Below, one piece after another: positions 1-10,333 of a DNA stretch of 64,000 nt (the stretch's first letter is position 1; every line of letters begins with the position of its first letter). The notes under the pieces were generated by a model. That model was not told the origin of the DNA. It saw nothing but the letters and a program-made list of their open reading frames with translations, and made no database searches. A program made the position numbers and the translations under genes. Source of the stretch: Luteimicrobium sp042670205. GTDB lineage: Bacteria > Actinomycetota > Actinomycetes > Actinomycetales > Cellulomonadaceae. The stretch lies in NCBI RefSeq assembly GCF_042670205.1, contig NZ_JBHUWD010000002.1:202565-266564 (forward strand), written 5' to 3'.

Positions 1-35
1 ATAGCTCACTATCTGTTACGACACAAGAGTCCCGG

Positions 36-41
36 TAGGCT
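36..41 (+). promoter_or_regulatory. -10 element, leaderless promoter of marR-type gene
   Basis: TAGGCT lies exactly 6 bases before the ATG at 48, so transcription should begin at or next to the start codon. No Shine-Dalgarno sequence is present. The same geometry recurs at several other genes in this window. Confidence 0.6.
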
Positions 42-47
42 GGGGCT

Positions 48-560
48 ATGACCACGACGCCGTCCGCCACGACGACGCACCCGCCCGCCGCGCACGGTAC
101 CCCCGCGCACGAGACCCCGACGGGCGGCGAGTTCGTCGCCGTCCTCCACGCCGCGATGCGCGCGGTCCGGCGCGAGGCCGACGCACAGCTGGGCGACGAC
201 GCCGTCGCCCCGGGCCAGCTCCGGCTGCTGCGCGTGCTCGACCGCGCCGGGGGAGTGCAGCGTCCCAGCGTGCTGGCCGAGACCCTCGACGTGAGCCCCC
301 GGTCCGTCACCTCGAAGGTGGACGCCGCCGAGCGCGACGGGTTCGTCGTCCGGCACCCCGACCCGAACGACCGGCGGGCCACGCTCGTCGAGCTCACCGA
401 CCGCGGCCGCGCCGCGCTCGCGCGGATGGGCGACCTCCGGGCGTCCGGCGCGGGCGGGCTGCTCGAGCGGCTCGACCCGGCCGAGCAGCACGAGCTCGTC
501 CGGCTGCTGCGGCGCGTCGCGGGGCCGTCCGACGGGACGGCGGCCGCGCGGCACCCCTGA
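48..560 (+). CDS. MarR family transcriptional regulator
   Basis: A 170-residue winged helix-turn-helix protein. After a Thr/Pro-rich N-terminal tail of about 28 residues, it has the MarR layout: helix-turn-helix around residues 80-105 (SVLAETLDVSPRSVTSKVDA) and a wing with the diagnostic DPNDRRATLVELTDRGR. MarR dimers usually repress their own promoter and neighbouring efflux or stress genes and are released by small phenolic ligands. The target cannot be assigned because the upstream neighbour is outside the window. The ATG start is fixed by a -10 element 6 bases upstream. The next gene, coaE, follows after 23 bases with its own -10-like hexamer. Confidence 0.85.
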   Translation: MTTTPSATTTHPPAAHGTPAHETPTGGEFVAVLHAAMRAVRREADAQLGDDAVAPGQLRLLRVLDRAGGVQRPSVLAETLDVSPRSVTSKVDAAERDGFVVRHPDPNDRRATLVELTDRGRAALARMGDLRASGAGGLLERLDPAEQHELVRLLRRVAGPSDGTAAARHP

Positions 561-583
561 CCTGCCCCTGGCAGGATGGAGGG

Positions 584-1210
584 ATGTTCCGCGTCGGCCT
601 CACCGGAGGCATCGCATCCGGCAAGTCCGTGGCACTGGCTCGCTTCGCCGAGCTCGGGGCCGTGACCATCGACCACGACCGCCTCGCGCGCGACGTCGTC
701 GAACCCGGGACCGTCGGGCTCGAGCGCGTCGTCGACGCGTTCGGCGTGGGCGTCCTCGCGGCTGACGGGTCGCTGGACCGCCCGGCGCTCGCCGCGATCG
801 TCTTCGCCGAGCCGGCGCGTCGGGAGCAGCTCAACGCGATCGTCCACCCGGAGATCCGGCGGTGCGCCGCCGAGCAGGAGGCGCGCGCCGCGGCCGCGGA
901 CCCGGACGTGGTCGTGGTGCACGACATCCCGCTGCTCGTCGAGACCGGGCAGGGCGACGCGTTCGGCCTGCTCGTCGTCGTGGACGCGCCGCGCGACCTC
1001 CGCCTCGCCCGGATGGTCGAGGAGCGGGGGATGAGCGTCGCCGACGCCGAGGGTCGGCTCGCCGCCCAGGCGTCCGACGAGGCGCGGCTCGCCGCCGCCG
1101 ACGTCGTGCTCGACGGCGCCCGCACCCCGGACGACCTGCGCGCCCAGGTGGATGCGCTGTGGCCGTCGCTCGCGCGCGAAGCCCGCGACGAGGACGAGTC
1201 CGTCGGATGA
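584..1210 (+). CDS. coaE: Dephospho-CoA kinase
   Basis: Catalyses the last step of coenzyme A synthesis: ATP-dependent 3'-phosphorylation of the ribose of dephospho-CoA, in the cytosol. The 208-residue protein begins MFRVGLTGGIASGKS, with the P-loop GGIASGKS at residues 8-15, followed by the family motif DHDRLARDVVEPG and the conserved VVVHDIPLLVE. Length is normal for stand-alone CoaE. A CAGGAT hexamer lies 6 bases before the ATG; the intervening GGAGGG could also act as a very close ribosome site. The stop overlaps the next start (ATGA), so coaE and pcp are probably co-transcribed. Confidence 0.95.
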   Translation: MFRVGLTGGIASGKSVALARFAELGAVTIDHDRLARDVVEPGTVGLERVVDAFGVGVLAADGSLDRPALAAIVFAEPARREQLNAIVHPEIRRCAAEQEARAAAADPDVVVVHDIPLLVETGQGDAFGLLVVVDAPRDLRLARMVEERGMSVADAEGRLAAQASDEARLAAADVVLDGARTPDDLRAQVDALWPSLAREARDEDESVG

Positions 1211-1866
1211 GCGCGGAGGCTCCCGTCGTCCTCCTCACCGGTTTCGAGCCCTTCGGCGGCGCGGCGACCAACCCCTCGTGGGACGCCGCCGACGCCGTCG
1301 CCGCCAGCTGGTCGGGGCCTGGGGTCGTGCACGCCCGCCGGGTCCCCGTGACGTTCGCGGACGGTCCGCGCGCCGTCCTCGACGCGGTCGCCGAGCTCCG
1401 GCCCGACGCCGTCGTCATGCTCGGGCTGCACGGCGGGGCGCACGAGCTGCGCCTCGAGCGCGTGGCCGTCAACGTCGCCGACGCCCGGATCCCCGACAAC
1501 GCCGGTGCGCAGCCCGTCGACGAGCCGGTCGTCCCCGGCGGCCCCGTGGGCCACTGGTCGACCCTCCCGCTGCGCGCCGCGCTCGACGCCGTCCGCGAGG
1601 CCGGAGTCCCCGTGGCGCTGTCGCCGTCGGCGGGGACCTACGTCTGCAACGCGACGTTCTACGCCGTCCAGGACGCCCTCGCCGACGGCGAGGGGCCGCG
1701 CGTGTCGGGCTTCGTGCACGTCCCGCCCGTCGCCGGGCAGCGAGTCACCGACGACGACGGCGTGGTCGCGGGCGGCGAGCCCGGCCTGCCGCAGGGCGAC
1801 CTCGTGCGGGGGGTGGCCGCCGTCGTCGGCGCCGTGGTCGCGGCGCTGCGCGTCGACGCGCACTGA
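1207..1866 (+). CDS. pcp: Pyroglutamyl-peptidase I (pyrrolidone-carboxylate peptidase, family C15)
   Basis: Cytosolic cysteine peptidase that removes N-terminal pyroglutamate from peptides. The 219-residue product opens with the C15 signature LLTGFEPFGGAATNPSW. It retains the catalytic Glu in LERVAVNVADARIPDN, the Cys in GTYVCNATFY and the His in GFVHVPPV. I chose the ATG at 1207, which overlaps the coaE stop by four bases; an open frame continues further upstream but only antisense-like sequence inside coaE would be added. The gene ends at a hairpin shared with the convergent surface-protein gene. Confidence 0.93.
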   Translation: MSAEAPVVLLTGFEPFGGAATNPSWDAADAVAASWSGPGVVHARRVPVTFADGPRAVLDAVAELRPDAVVMLGLHGGAHELRLERVAVNVADARIPDNAGAQPVDEPVVPGGPVGHWSTLPLRAALDAVREAGVPVALSPSAGTYVCNATFYAVQDALADGEGPRVSGFVHVPPVAGQRVTDDDGVVAGGEPGLPQGDLVRGVAAVVGAVVAALRVDAH

Positions 1867-1902
1867 GGGCTGCCGCCCCGCACAGCGCGCCGCGGCAGCA
1901 CG

Positions 1903-1924
1903 GGCTCGGCCCGGGCCCCGAGCC
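1903..1924. terminator. Bidirectional hairpin between pcp and surface protein gene
   Basis: GGCTCGG (1903-1909) pairs perfectly with CCGAGCC (1918-1924) across an 8-base loop. It sits in the 73-base gap between convergent genes. There is no clear T tract, as is common in high-GC actinobacteria. Confidence 0.55.
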
Positions 1925-1939
1925 GGGCCGCGCGTCGTC

Positions 1940-4735
1940 TCAGCCGTGTCGGCGTCGGCCGATCAGGATCGCTGCGAGCCCGAGGGCGACCAGGAAGGCG
2001 CCGATCGCCGCGACCGTCAGGATGTCGAAGCCCGTCGTCGCGAGGCCGCCCCCGCCGGTGTCGGGCGTCGTGACAACGGACGTCGGCGCGGGTGCCGGCG
2101 TGGTCGTGCTCGGCGCCGCGGTCGTGGGTGCCTGAGTCGTCTCGGACGGCGTGGGCGTCGGCGTCGGTGCGACGAAGGTATTGGTCACCGTGACGACCTG
2201 GGTGGCGGCATCGCCCTCGGCGACGGTGATCTCGCCAGGGTCGACGGCCGGGGTGCGCCAGGTGCCGTTGTCGTCGGTCGGGGTCTCCTCGGTGACGGCG
2301 CACGTGGTGCCGACCGGGAAGCCCACGATCGTCGCGGTCTCGCCGTCGGCGAGGTGAACGGCGCCGGAGCCGTCGCCGTCCACGTTCTCGACCGAGCACT
2401 GCCAGGCGATGTCGAACGACGTCGTGGAGGCGCCGGGATCCCCGGTGACCTCCTTCTGGATCGTGAACCCGCCGCGGGCTGCCGTGAACGTGTTGGTCAC
2501 CGTGACGGCCGCGACCTGGGTGGTGTCCTCGCTGCCGATCGTCACGGTCGCTGGGCTGATCGACGCCTCCCACGTGCCCGTCGCGTCGTCGACCGTCGGC
2601 TCGCTGATCGTGCAGGTCGTGCCGACGGGGAAGCCGGTGATCGGATCGGACTCGTCGCCCGCGCGGAGCGTGACCGAGCCCGACGACAGGCCGTCCGCGT
2701 TCGGCTGGTCGCAGGACCAGTCGATTGTGAACTCGTCGACGGTCGCGCCGGCGTCGCCCTGGACGATCTTCTCCACCTGGAACCCGCCGACCGTGCTGGT
2801 GAACGTGTTGGTGACGGTGACGACGCGGGTCGCCGACGTGCCCTCGGTGATGGTGAAGTCGCCTGCGGGGTCGACCGAGGACGACCAGGTGCCGTTGTCG
2901 TCGTCGGGCCGGTCCTCCGACACCGAGCATGTCGTGCCGGTGGGGAAGCCGTCGAACGCGACGGTGCCGCCGTCCTCGAGCGACCACGTGCCGGAGTCGT
3001 CACCCTGCGCGTCGGGGGCGTCGCAGGTCCAGCTCCCCGTGAACGTGGTGGTCGAGGCGCCCGGGTCGGAGTCGTCGGACACGACCTTCCGGATCGTGAA
3101 GCCCCCGCGCTGGAGCGTCGCGGTGTTCGTGACGGTCACCGCGCTCACGGTGCTGTCGCCGCCGAGTCTGACAGGGTTCGGCGTGATCGAGGGGGTGCCC
3201 CAGTCGATGCCGGGAACAGTCGGAAGGGTCGGCTCGGAGAACGTCACCTCGTCGCCGTCGGCGAGATCCGTCGGGCCGTTGGCAGGGGTGCCGTCCGCGA
3301 GGACGGTGAGGGTGCCCGTGCGGTTCAGGTCGGGGCTGTCCGACGGTCCGGTGACCGTCCAGTCGACTGTGAACTCGGTGTCGGCCGGGACGGCGTCGGC
3401 GCCGTCACCCGTGATCGCCTTCTGGATGCTGAAGGTAGCGGGCACGAGCGCGGCGCAGCCCAGCTCGCCGGTGAACTGGTAGGCGTGGTTCTCGGTGCCG
3501 GTGCTCGCGCCGACGCCCGCCCCGCCGTCGTTGACGAGGGTGCCCGGCGTGTAGATGCGACCGTTCGTGCCGGCGACGCCGACGGTGAGCGTCGAACCGG
3601 GCTGGCCCATGAGGATCGAGCCGGGAAGCTGCACGGGCCCGCCGAGGCGGACGGACGTCGCGTTCGGATAGTTGTAGAGGATCTGGTCGCGCCACGTCGG
3701 TGCGGGGTTGGGCTCGCCGTCGACCGTGATGTTGGAGACGAACTGCGCGACGGACCCGCCCGCCGCGGCGTTGAGCAGGATGGTCGCCGTCGTCGGGATG
3801 CCCGTCACGTCCACGGACACGGGCGAGGTCGCCGACCCGATCGTCGCGGGCAGGTCGAAGACCACGAGGTCCCCCGTGCCAGGTCCCGTCAACGTGAGAG
3901 TGCCGCCGGAGGCGGCGACCGTTCCGTGTGTCACGGCGAGCGTCCCGCCCTGGTTCTCGGCCGTCGTGACGCCCGGGTCGCTCAACGGCGCGTAGCACTG
4001 CTGGGAGTAGGTCGCCATCGTGCCGTCGGCACCGAACAGGTCGTCGTAGTGATCGTCGGCCAGGACGGACGTGTCGCTGTACACCGCGTTCTGGAACTGA
4101 GTGGGCGGGTCCTGATTGCCAGTGTCGACACCCGCGCCGAGCTGCCCCCACTGGGTGCTCGACGCCACCGCCGCGTCCCGGAAGTTGTGCGTGCCTCCGA
4201 CCCGGATGTCGCCGGTGCGGTACGGCGCGATGGTGGTCCCGACCTGGACCTGCGAGCCGGCCGGCGTGACGGTGGCGTCGCCGCCGACGATCAGCCAGTC
4301 GGCCCGGTCGGCAGGGATCACGCCGCTCCCGATCGCCCAGCCGACGTTGTAGCCCTTGTCGAAGGACGCATCCCCGTCGACGACCAGCAGGCCCTCCGTC
4401 TCGGCCGCGGTGCCGGTCGCCGCGAAGTCGCTGCCGACGATCACGTTCGGCGCGTCGTCGGTGCCGTTGATGGTCCCGCTCTTGTCGTCGGACCAGCCCT
4501 GGCAGTTGCCCGCCGCGTCCGGGTCGGGGTCCGGGACGCAGGGGCCCCAGCCGTCGTTCGCGCCGTCCCCCGAGGGCGACGGACCGGGGAGGATGCCCGA
4601 CGACGGCGGCAGCAGACCGGAGACGGTGGCGGCGTCGGCCGCGGGGATGGTCGTGCCGACCGCGATCGCGCCGCTCAGTGCCAGGGTGAGCGCGGCGCCG
4701 GCCGCAGCCCGCCGGTGCAGTGGTGCTCGAACCAT
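1940..4735 (-). CDS. LAXTG-anchored surface protein: choice-of-anchor A domain plus four DUF5979 repeats
   Basis: A predicted cell-wall-attached adhesin-like protein of 931 residues. Signal peptide: residues 1-35 (RR, hydrophobic stretch, AxA-type cleavage near PAADA). Residues about 95-425 resemble a choice-of-anchor A domain (NVIVGSDFAATG, LLVVDGDASFDKGYNVG, DWLIVGGDATV). Residues 433-854 hold four roughly 105-residue DUF5979-like beta modules, each ending VTVTNT. A Pro/Thr-rich linker follows, then LATTG at 898-902, a membrane helix and RRRHG. LAXTG is the motif recognised by class E sortases of actinobacteria; no sortase gene is in this window. The ATG at 4735 is chosen because it opens a good signal peptide; an upstream start would add 23 arginine-rich residues. 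Ligand and role are unknown. Confidence 0.85.
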   Translation of the reverse strand: MVRAPLHRRAAAGAALTLALSGAIAVGTTIPAADAATVSGLLPPSSGILPGPSPSGDGANDGWGPCVPDPDPDAAGNCQGWSDDKSGTINGTDDAPNVIVGSDFAATGTAAETEGLLVVDGDASFDKGYNVGWAIGSGVIPADRADWLIVGGDATVTPAGSQVQVGTTIAPYRTGDIRVGGTHNFRDAAVASSTQWGQLGAGVDTGNQDPPTQFQNAVYSDTSVLADDHYDDLFGADGTMATYSQQCYAPLSDPGVTTAENQGGTLAVTHGTVAASGGTLTLTGPGTGDLVVFDLPATIGSATSPVSVDVTGIPTTATILLNAAAGGSVAQFVSNITVDGEPNPAPTWRDQILYNYPNATSVRLGGPVQLPGSILMGQPGSTLTVGVAGTNGRIYTPGTLVNDGGAGVGASTGTENHAYQFTGELGCAALVPATFSIQKAITGDGADAVPADTEFTVDWTVTGPSDSPDLNRTGTLTVLADGTPANGPTDLADGDEVTFSEPTLPTVPGIDWGTPSITPNPVRLGGDSTVSAVTVTNTATLQRGGFTIRKVVSDDSDPGASTTTFTGSWTCDAPDAQGDDSGTWSLEDGGTVAFDGFPTGTTCSVSEDRPDDDNGTWSSSVDPAGDFTITEGTSATRVVTVTNTFTSTVGGFQVEKIVQGDAGATVDEFTIDWSCDQPNADGLSSGSVTLRAGDESDPITGFPVGTTCTISEPTVDDATGTWEASISPATVTIGSEDTTQVAAVTVTNTFTAARGGFTIQKEVTGDPGASTTSFDIAWQCSVENVDGDGSGAVHLADGETATIVGFPVGTTCAVTEETPTDDNGTWRTPAVDPGEITVAEGDAATQVVTVTNTFVAPTPTPTPSETTQAPTTAAPSTTTPAPAPTSVVTTPDTGGGGLATTGFDILTVAAIGAFLVALGLAAILIGRRRHG
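2174..3439 (-). repeat. Four tandem DUF5979-like modules within the surface protein
   Basis: Modules at protein residues 433-539, 544-646, 650-751 and 755-854. Modules 2-4 start GGFxxxK, contain GFPxGTTC and NGTW or GTW motifs and end VTNTF. Module 1 is the most diverged and lacks the cysteines. The VTNTF-encoding segment recurs in the DNA with few changes, so copy number may vary between strains. Confidence 0.8.
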
Positions 4736-4901
4736 CGGACCCCCGTCTCGCTCTGTGCCCCGGCGTGCGACGCGTCGTCGCGCCACGCGTCCACTGTCAC
4801 CCACGCCCTCGGGCGGCGCATGTCGGACGTGCCCGTGCAGGCGGGGCGAAACCTCCTCTCGTCGCGGCCGCTCCCCGGAGCCCGCTGTGGGTGGGCCGTC
4901 C

Positions 4902-4907
4902 TAGGGT
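4902..4907 (+). promoter_or_regulatory. -10 element, leaderless promoter of uvrB
   Basis: TAGGGT lies 6 bases before the uvrB ATG at 4914. No LexA-type box is visible in the 178 bases between the surface protein start and uvrB, and nothing else recognisable lies there. Confidence 0.6.
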
Positions 4908-4913
4908 TGGCGT

Positions 4914-7022
<2,109 letters not shown>

Positions 7023-7083
7023 CAGCGCCCGGCCCCAGACCAGCACCGACCGACGCAGCACCGACACGAGGCAGGGGCAGACG

Positions 7084-7533
7084 ATGGCGTTCAGCGTGCA
7101 GGTGACCTTCGACGCGCACGACCCGGAAGGGCTCGCGCGCTTCTGGATGGAGGCGCTCGGCTACGTCGTGCCGCCGCCGCCGGGTGACTTCGCCACCTGG
7201 GACGAAGCGCTCGACGCCTGGGGCGTCCCCGCGGACGAGCGGGACCGCGCGTTCGCGCTTGTCGACCCCGACGGCGCCGGGCCGCGGCTGTTCTTCCAGA
7301 AGGTCCCCGAGCCGAAGACCGCGAAGAACCGCGTGCACCTCGACGTCAACGTCGGCGCCGCCAGCGCTGCCGACGGGGACGACGACGCCGCGCGCGACGC
7401 CGTGCGCACGCACGCCACCAAGCTCGAGGGCCTCGGCGCGACGCGCGTCCGCGAGTTCGGCCCCGACGAGACGAACGGCGAGTACTGGATCGTCATGCAC
7501 GACCCCGAGGGCAACGAGTTCTGCGTGCAGTGA
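7084..7533 (+). CDS. VOC superfamily (glyoxalase-like) protein
   Basis: A 149-residue single-module vicinal-oxygen-chelate fold protein, beginning VQVTFDAHDPEGLARFWMEA and closing with the metal-site strand WIVMHDPEGNEFCVQ. Members of this family include glyoxalases, antibiotic-binding proteins and many uncharacterised proteins; substrate cannot be deduced. A ribosome site (AGGCAGGGG) precedes the ATG. The 61-base gap after uvrB may allow read-through from that gene. Confidence 0.82.
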   Translation: MAFSVQVTFDAHDPEGLARFWMEALGYVVPPPPGDFATWDEALDAWGVPADERDRAFALVDPDGAGPRLFFQKVPEPKTAKNRVHLDVNVGAASAADGDDDAARDAVRTHATKLEGLGATRVREFGPDETNGEYWIVMHDPEGNEFCVQ

Positions 7534-7545
7534 CGCTCGCGCGCC

Positions 7546-7551
7546 TACGCT
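7546..7551 (+). promoter_or_regulatory. -10 element, leaderless promoter of the kinase fusion gene
   Basis: TACGCT ends 6 bases before the GTG at 7558, immediately after the VOC gene. It supports both the GTG start and a separate transcript. Confidence 0.55.
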
Positions 7552-7557
7552 GAGGCC

Positions 7558-9171
7558 GTGCCGTCCACATCGCAGCCACCCGCCGGCCGTGCGCACCGGG
7601 AACCCCTCCCGTCCGGTCTGTTCGTCGGCCTGACGACGCTCGACGTCGTCCACCGGGTCAGCGCGCCGCCCGACCCCAACACGAAGGTCACGGCCCGTCG
7701 CCAGGACGTGGCCGCGGGCGGTCCCGCCGCGAACGCGGCCGTGGTGTTCGCGGCCCTGGGCGGCCGGGCGACCCTGGTGACGGCGCTCGGCGCGGGCGCG
7801 GCGGCGTCGGCTGCACGCGACGACCTCGAGTCCCACGGCGTCCGGGTCGTGGACGTGGGACCGCGCGGGTTCGCGCTGGCCGTCTCCGCGGTCGCGGTCG
7901 ACGAGCGCACGGGGGAGCGGACGGTCGTCTCCCCGGACGGCGGCCGGGTCGAGGTCGCCCCGCCGGGGCATGTCCACGAGCTGGTGCGCGGTCAGGACGT
8001 CGTGCTCCTCGACGGTCACCACCCGTCGCTCCAGGCGGTCGCGGCGAGGGCTGCACGTGCCGCGGGCGTGCCGGTCCTCCTCGACGCGGGCCGCTGGAAG
8101 CCCCACCTCGCGGACCTCGTGCCGTGGTGCGACGTGGTGGCAGCGTCCGGCGACTTCCGGCTGGGGCCGGAGCCCGACGCACGGGCCGAGGCGGTCGGTC
8201 CCGGGCTGCGTGCCGTCGGCGTGCCCCGGGTGGCCGTGACGCACGGCGGCGACCCCGTCGAGTGGTGGGACGGCGACCGGTCGGGGACCGTGCCGGTGCC
8301 GCGGGTCGACGTCGTCGACACGCTCGGCGCGGGTGACGCGTTCCACGGCGCGCTCGCGTGGGCGCTCGCCTCGGGCACGCCGTTCGCCGGGGCGATCGCG
8401 GAGGCGGCGCGGGTCGCGTCGCTGCGCGTCACCGTCGCCGGACCGCGGGCGTGGCTCACGCTGCTCGGCGCGCCGCCCGTGCCCACGGCGCCGCCCGGCA
8501 CGGACGCGCTCTCCGCCGAGCCCCCGACGGTCGCCTCGCGCGACGAGCTGGTGGCGCGGGCGCGGGCCCTCGTCGAGCTGGCCCGGTCGGACGGCCGGCG
8601 CCGGGTGCTCGGCATCGCCGGACCCCCGGGCTCGGGGAAGTCGACCCTCGCCGCGCAGGTGGCGGACGCGCTTGGGGACGCGGCCGTCGTCGTCGGGCAG
8701 GACGGGTACCACCTGGCGCAGCGCGAGCTCGAACGGCTGGGCCGGGCCGACCGCAAGGGCGCCCCGGACACGTTCGACGCGGCCGGCTTCGTCGCGCTCC
8801 TCGAACGGCTCGTGGGGCAGGGACCGGGCGACCCGGTGGTCGTGGCCCCCGAGTTCCGCCGGGAGATCGAGGAGGCGGTCGCCGGCGCGGTGCCCGTGCA
8901 CGCCGACACGGCGCTCGTGGTCACCGAGGGCAACTACCTCCTGCTCGACGAGGGGCCGTGGGCCCGCGTCCGCCCGCTCCTCGACGAGGCGTGGTTCCTC
9001 GACCCGGACGACGCCGCCCGGGTCGAGGGACTCGTCGCGCGGCACGTGCGGCACGGCCGGTCCGAGGCGGACGCCCGTGCCTGGGTGGAACGCTCCGACG
9101 AGGCGAACGCACGGCTCGTGCGGCCGGGCGCGCAGCGCGCAGACGTCGTCGTACGCCTCGCCGACTGGTAG
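7558..9171 (+). CDS. PfkB-family sugar kinase fused to a uridine kinase/FrcK-like P-loop kinase
   Basis: A 537-residue two-domain protein. Residues 1 to about 310 are a ribokinase/PfkB fold with the N-terminal signature GGPAANAAVVFAALGG and the C-terminal signature DTLGAGDAF at 254-262, where the last Asp is the catalytic base. Residues about 330-537 are a separate NTP-dependent kinase with P-loop GPPGSGKS at 355-362, GQDGYHLAQ, and a PEFRREIEEAVAGAVPV segment typical of the nucleoside/nucleotide kinase-like group that includes FrcK and YggC. Both active sites look intact. The fusion suggests two phosphorylation steps on one sugar or nucleoside, but the substrate is unknown. GTG start supported by TACGCT 6 bases upstream. 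The riboswitch for terC begins right after the stop. Confidence 0.85.
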   Translation: MPSTSQPPAGRAHREPLPSGLFVGLTTLDVVHRVSAPPDPNTKVTARRQDVAAGGPAANAAVVFAALGGRATLVTALGAGAAASAARDDLESHGVRVVDVGPRGFALAVSAVAVDERTGERTVVSPDGGRVEVAPPGHVHELVRGQDVVLLDGHHPSLQAVAARAARAAGVPVLLDAGRWKPHLADLVPWCDVVAASGDFRLGPEPDARAEAVGPGLRAVGVPRVAVTHGGDPVEWWDGDRSGTVPVPRVDVVDTLGAGDAFHGALAWALASGTPFAGAIAEAARVASLRVTVAGPRAWLTLLGAPPVPTAPPGTDALSAEPPTVASRDELVARARALVELARSDGRRRVLGIAGPPGSGKSTLAAQVADALGDAAVVVGQDGYHLAQRELERLGRADRKGAPDTFDAAGFVALLERLVGQGPGDPVVVAPEFRREIEEAVAGAVPVHADTALVVTEGNYLLLDEGPWARVRPLLDEAWFLDPDDAARVEGLVARHVRHGRSEADARAWVERSDEANARLVRPGAQRADVVVRLADW

Positions 9172-9187
9172 CCTCGGTACCCGTCAG

Positions 9188-9297
9188 AAGGGGAGTACTC
9201 CCGAACGCGGCGACCTCGTCATCACGAGCGCGCCGGCCCGGTCAAGGGTCGGTGAGCGCTCCGGGGCGCCGGCCCGATCCCGGGTGGAGGAGACCTT
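9188..9297 (+). promoter_or_regulatory. yybP-ykoY (Mn2+) riboswitch upstream of terC
   Basis: The 5' arm AAGGGGAGTA (9188-9197), a central CGTCATCACG (9217-9226) and the 3' arm GGAGGAGACCTT (9286-9297) match the conserved blocks of the yybP-ykoY aptamer. AAGG (9188-9191) pairs with CCTT (9294-9297) to close the P1 helix. This class senses Mn2+ and commonly sits ahead of TerC/MntP exporters, exactly as here. The GTG of terC lies 31 bases beyond; the ribosome site GGAG at 9317 could be masked when Mn2+ is absent. Confidence 0.85.
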
Positions 9298-9328
9298 CGG
9301 TACCCGTCGTCGTACCGGAGGTCTGTCC

Positions 9329-10330
9329 GTGGATGTTCCCGTCTGGGTCTGGCTCGTCACCGTCGCCGTGATCCTCGCCATGCTCGCCGTCGACTTCGTC
9401 GGCCACGCCCGTGTCCCGCACGCGCCGTCGATGCGCGAGTCCGCCTGGTGGTCGGCCGGGTACGTGGCGGTCGCGCTCGTGTTCGGGCTGGTCGTCTGGG
9501 CGGGCTGGGGAGGCGGCTTCGCGGGCGAGTACTTCGCCGGCTACATCACGGAGAAGAGCCTGTCCGTCGACAACCTCTTCGTGTTCGTGCTGATCATGGC
9601 GACGTTCCGGGTACCGCGGCTCCTGCAGCAGAAGGTCCTGCTGCTCGGGATCACCGTCGCGCTGGTCCTGCGGACGATCTTCATCCTGCTCGGCGCGGCG
9701 CTCGTCGAGAACTTCTCCTGGGTCTTCTACCTGTTCGGCGCGTTCCTGCTGTGGACGGCATGGTCGCAGCTGAGGCACGCGCGGAGCGGCGACGACGAGG
9801 AGTACCACGAGAACGGCTTCCTCCGGCTCGTGCGGCGCACGCTGCCGGTGACCGAGGACTACGTCGAGGGCCACATGGTCGTGCGGCGGGCGGGCCGATG
9901 GTTCGTCACGCCCCTGCTCGTCGTGATGCTGGCGATCGGCAGCGCCGACCTCCTGTTCGCCGTCGACTCGATCCCCGCGATCTTCGGGCTCACGCAGGAG
10001 ACGTACCTGGTGTTCGCGGCGAACGCGTTCTCGCTGCTCGGTCTGCGCCAGCTCTACTTCCTCATCGACGGGCTGCTCGACCGGCTCGTCTTCCTCGCGT
10101 ACGGGCTCGCCGCGATCCTCGCGTTCATCGGCGTCAAGCTCGTGCTGCACGCGCTGCACACCAACGAGCTGCCGTTCGTGAACGGGGGCGAGCACGTCGA
10201 GGTCCCGGAGATCTCCACGGCGTTCTCGCTCGGCTACATCGTCGTCGTGCTCGCGATCACCACCCTGCTGAGCCTGTGGGCGGACCGTCGCCGTCGCGAG
10301 CTCGCAGCCCCCACCCGGAAGGACTCCTGA
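9329..10330 (+). CDS. TerC family integral membrane protein, probable Mn2+ exporter (copy 1)
   Basis: A 333-residue multi-spanning inner membrane protein of the TerC/Alx family. It contains TEKSLSVDNLFVFVLIM and FAVDSIPAIFGLTQ, whose acidic residues form the metal-handling motifs of the family. Bacterial TerC proteins export Mn2+, protecting cells and loading secreted metalloproteins; the yybP-ykoY riboswitch directly upstream supports that role. The start is GTG 9329 with GGAG 8 bases upstream; the open frame runs far back antisense-like through the kinase gene but lacks TerC homology there. A second terC starts 3 bases after the stop. Confidence 0.92.
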   Translation: MDVPVWVWLVTVAVILAMLAVDFVGHARVPHAPSMRESAWWSAGYVAVALVFGLVVWAGWGGGFAGEYFAGYITEKSLSVDNLFVFVLIMATFRVPRLLQQKVLLLGITVALVLRTIFILLGAALVENFSWVFYLFGAFLLWTAWSQLRHARSGDDEEYHENGFLRLVRRTLPVTEDYVEGHMVVRRAGRWFVTPLLVVMLAIGSADLLFAVDSIPAIFGLTQETYLVFAANAFSLLGLRQLYFLIDGLLDRLVFLAYGLAAILAFIGVKLVLHALHTNELPFVNGGEHVEVPEISTAFSLGYIVVVLAITTLLSLWADRRRRELAAPTRKDS

Positions 10331-10333
10331 CCC

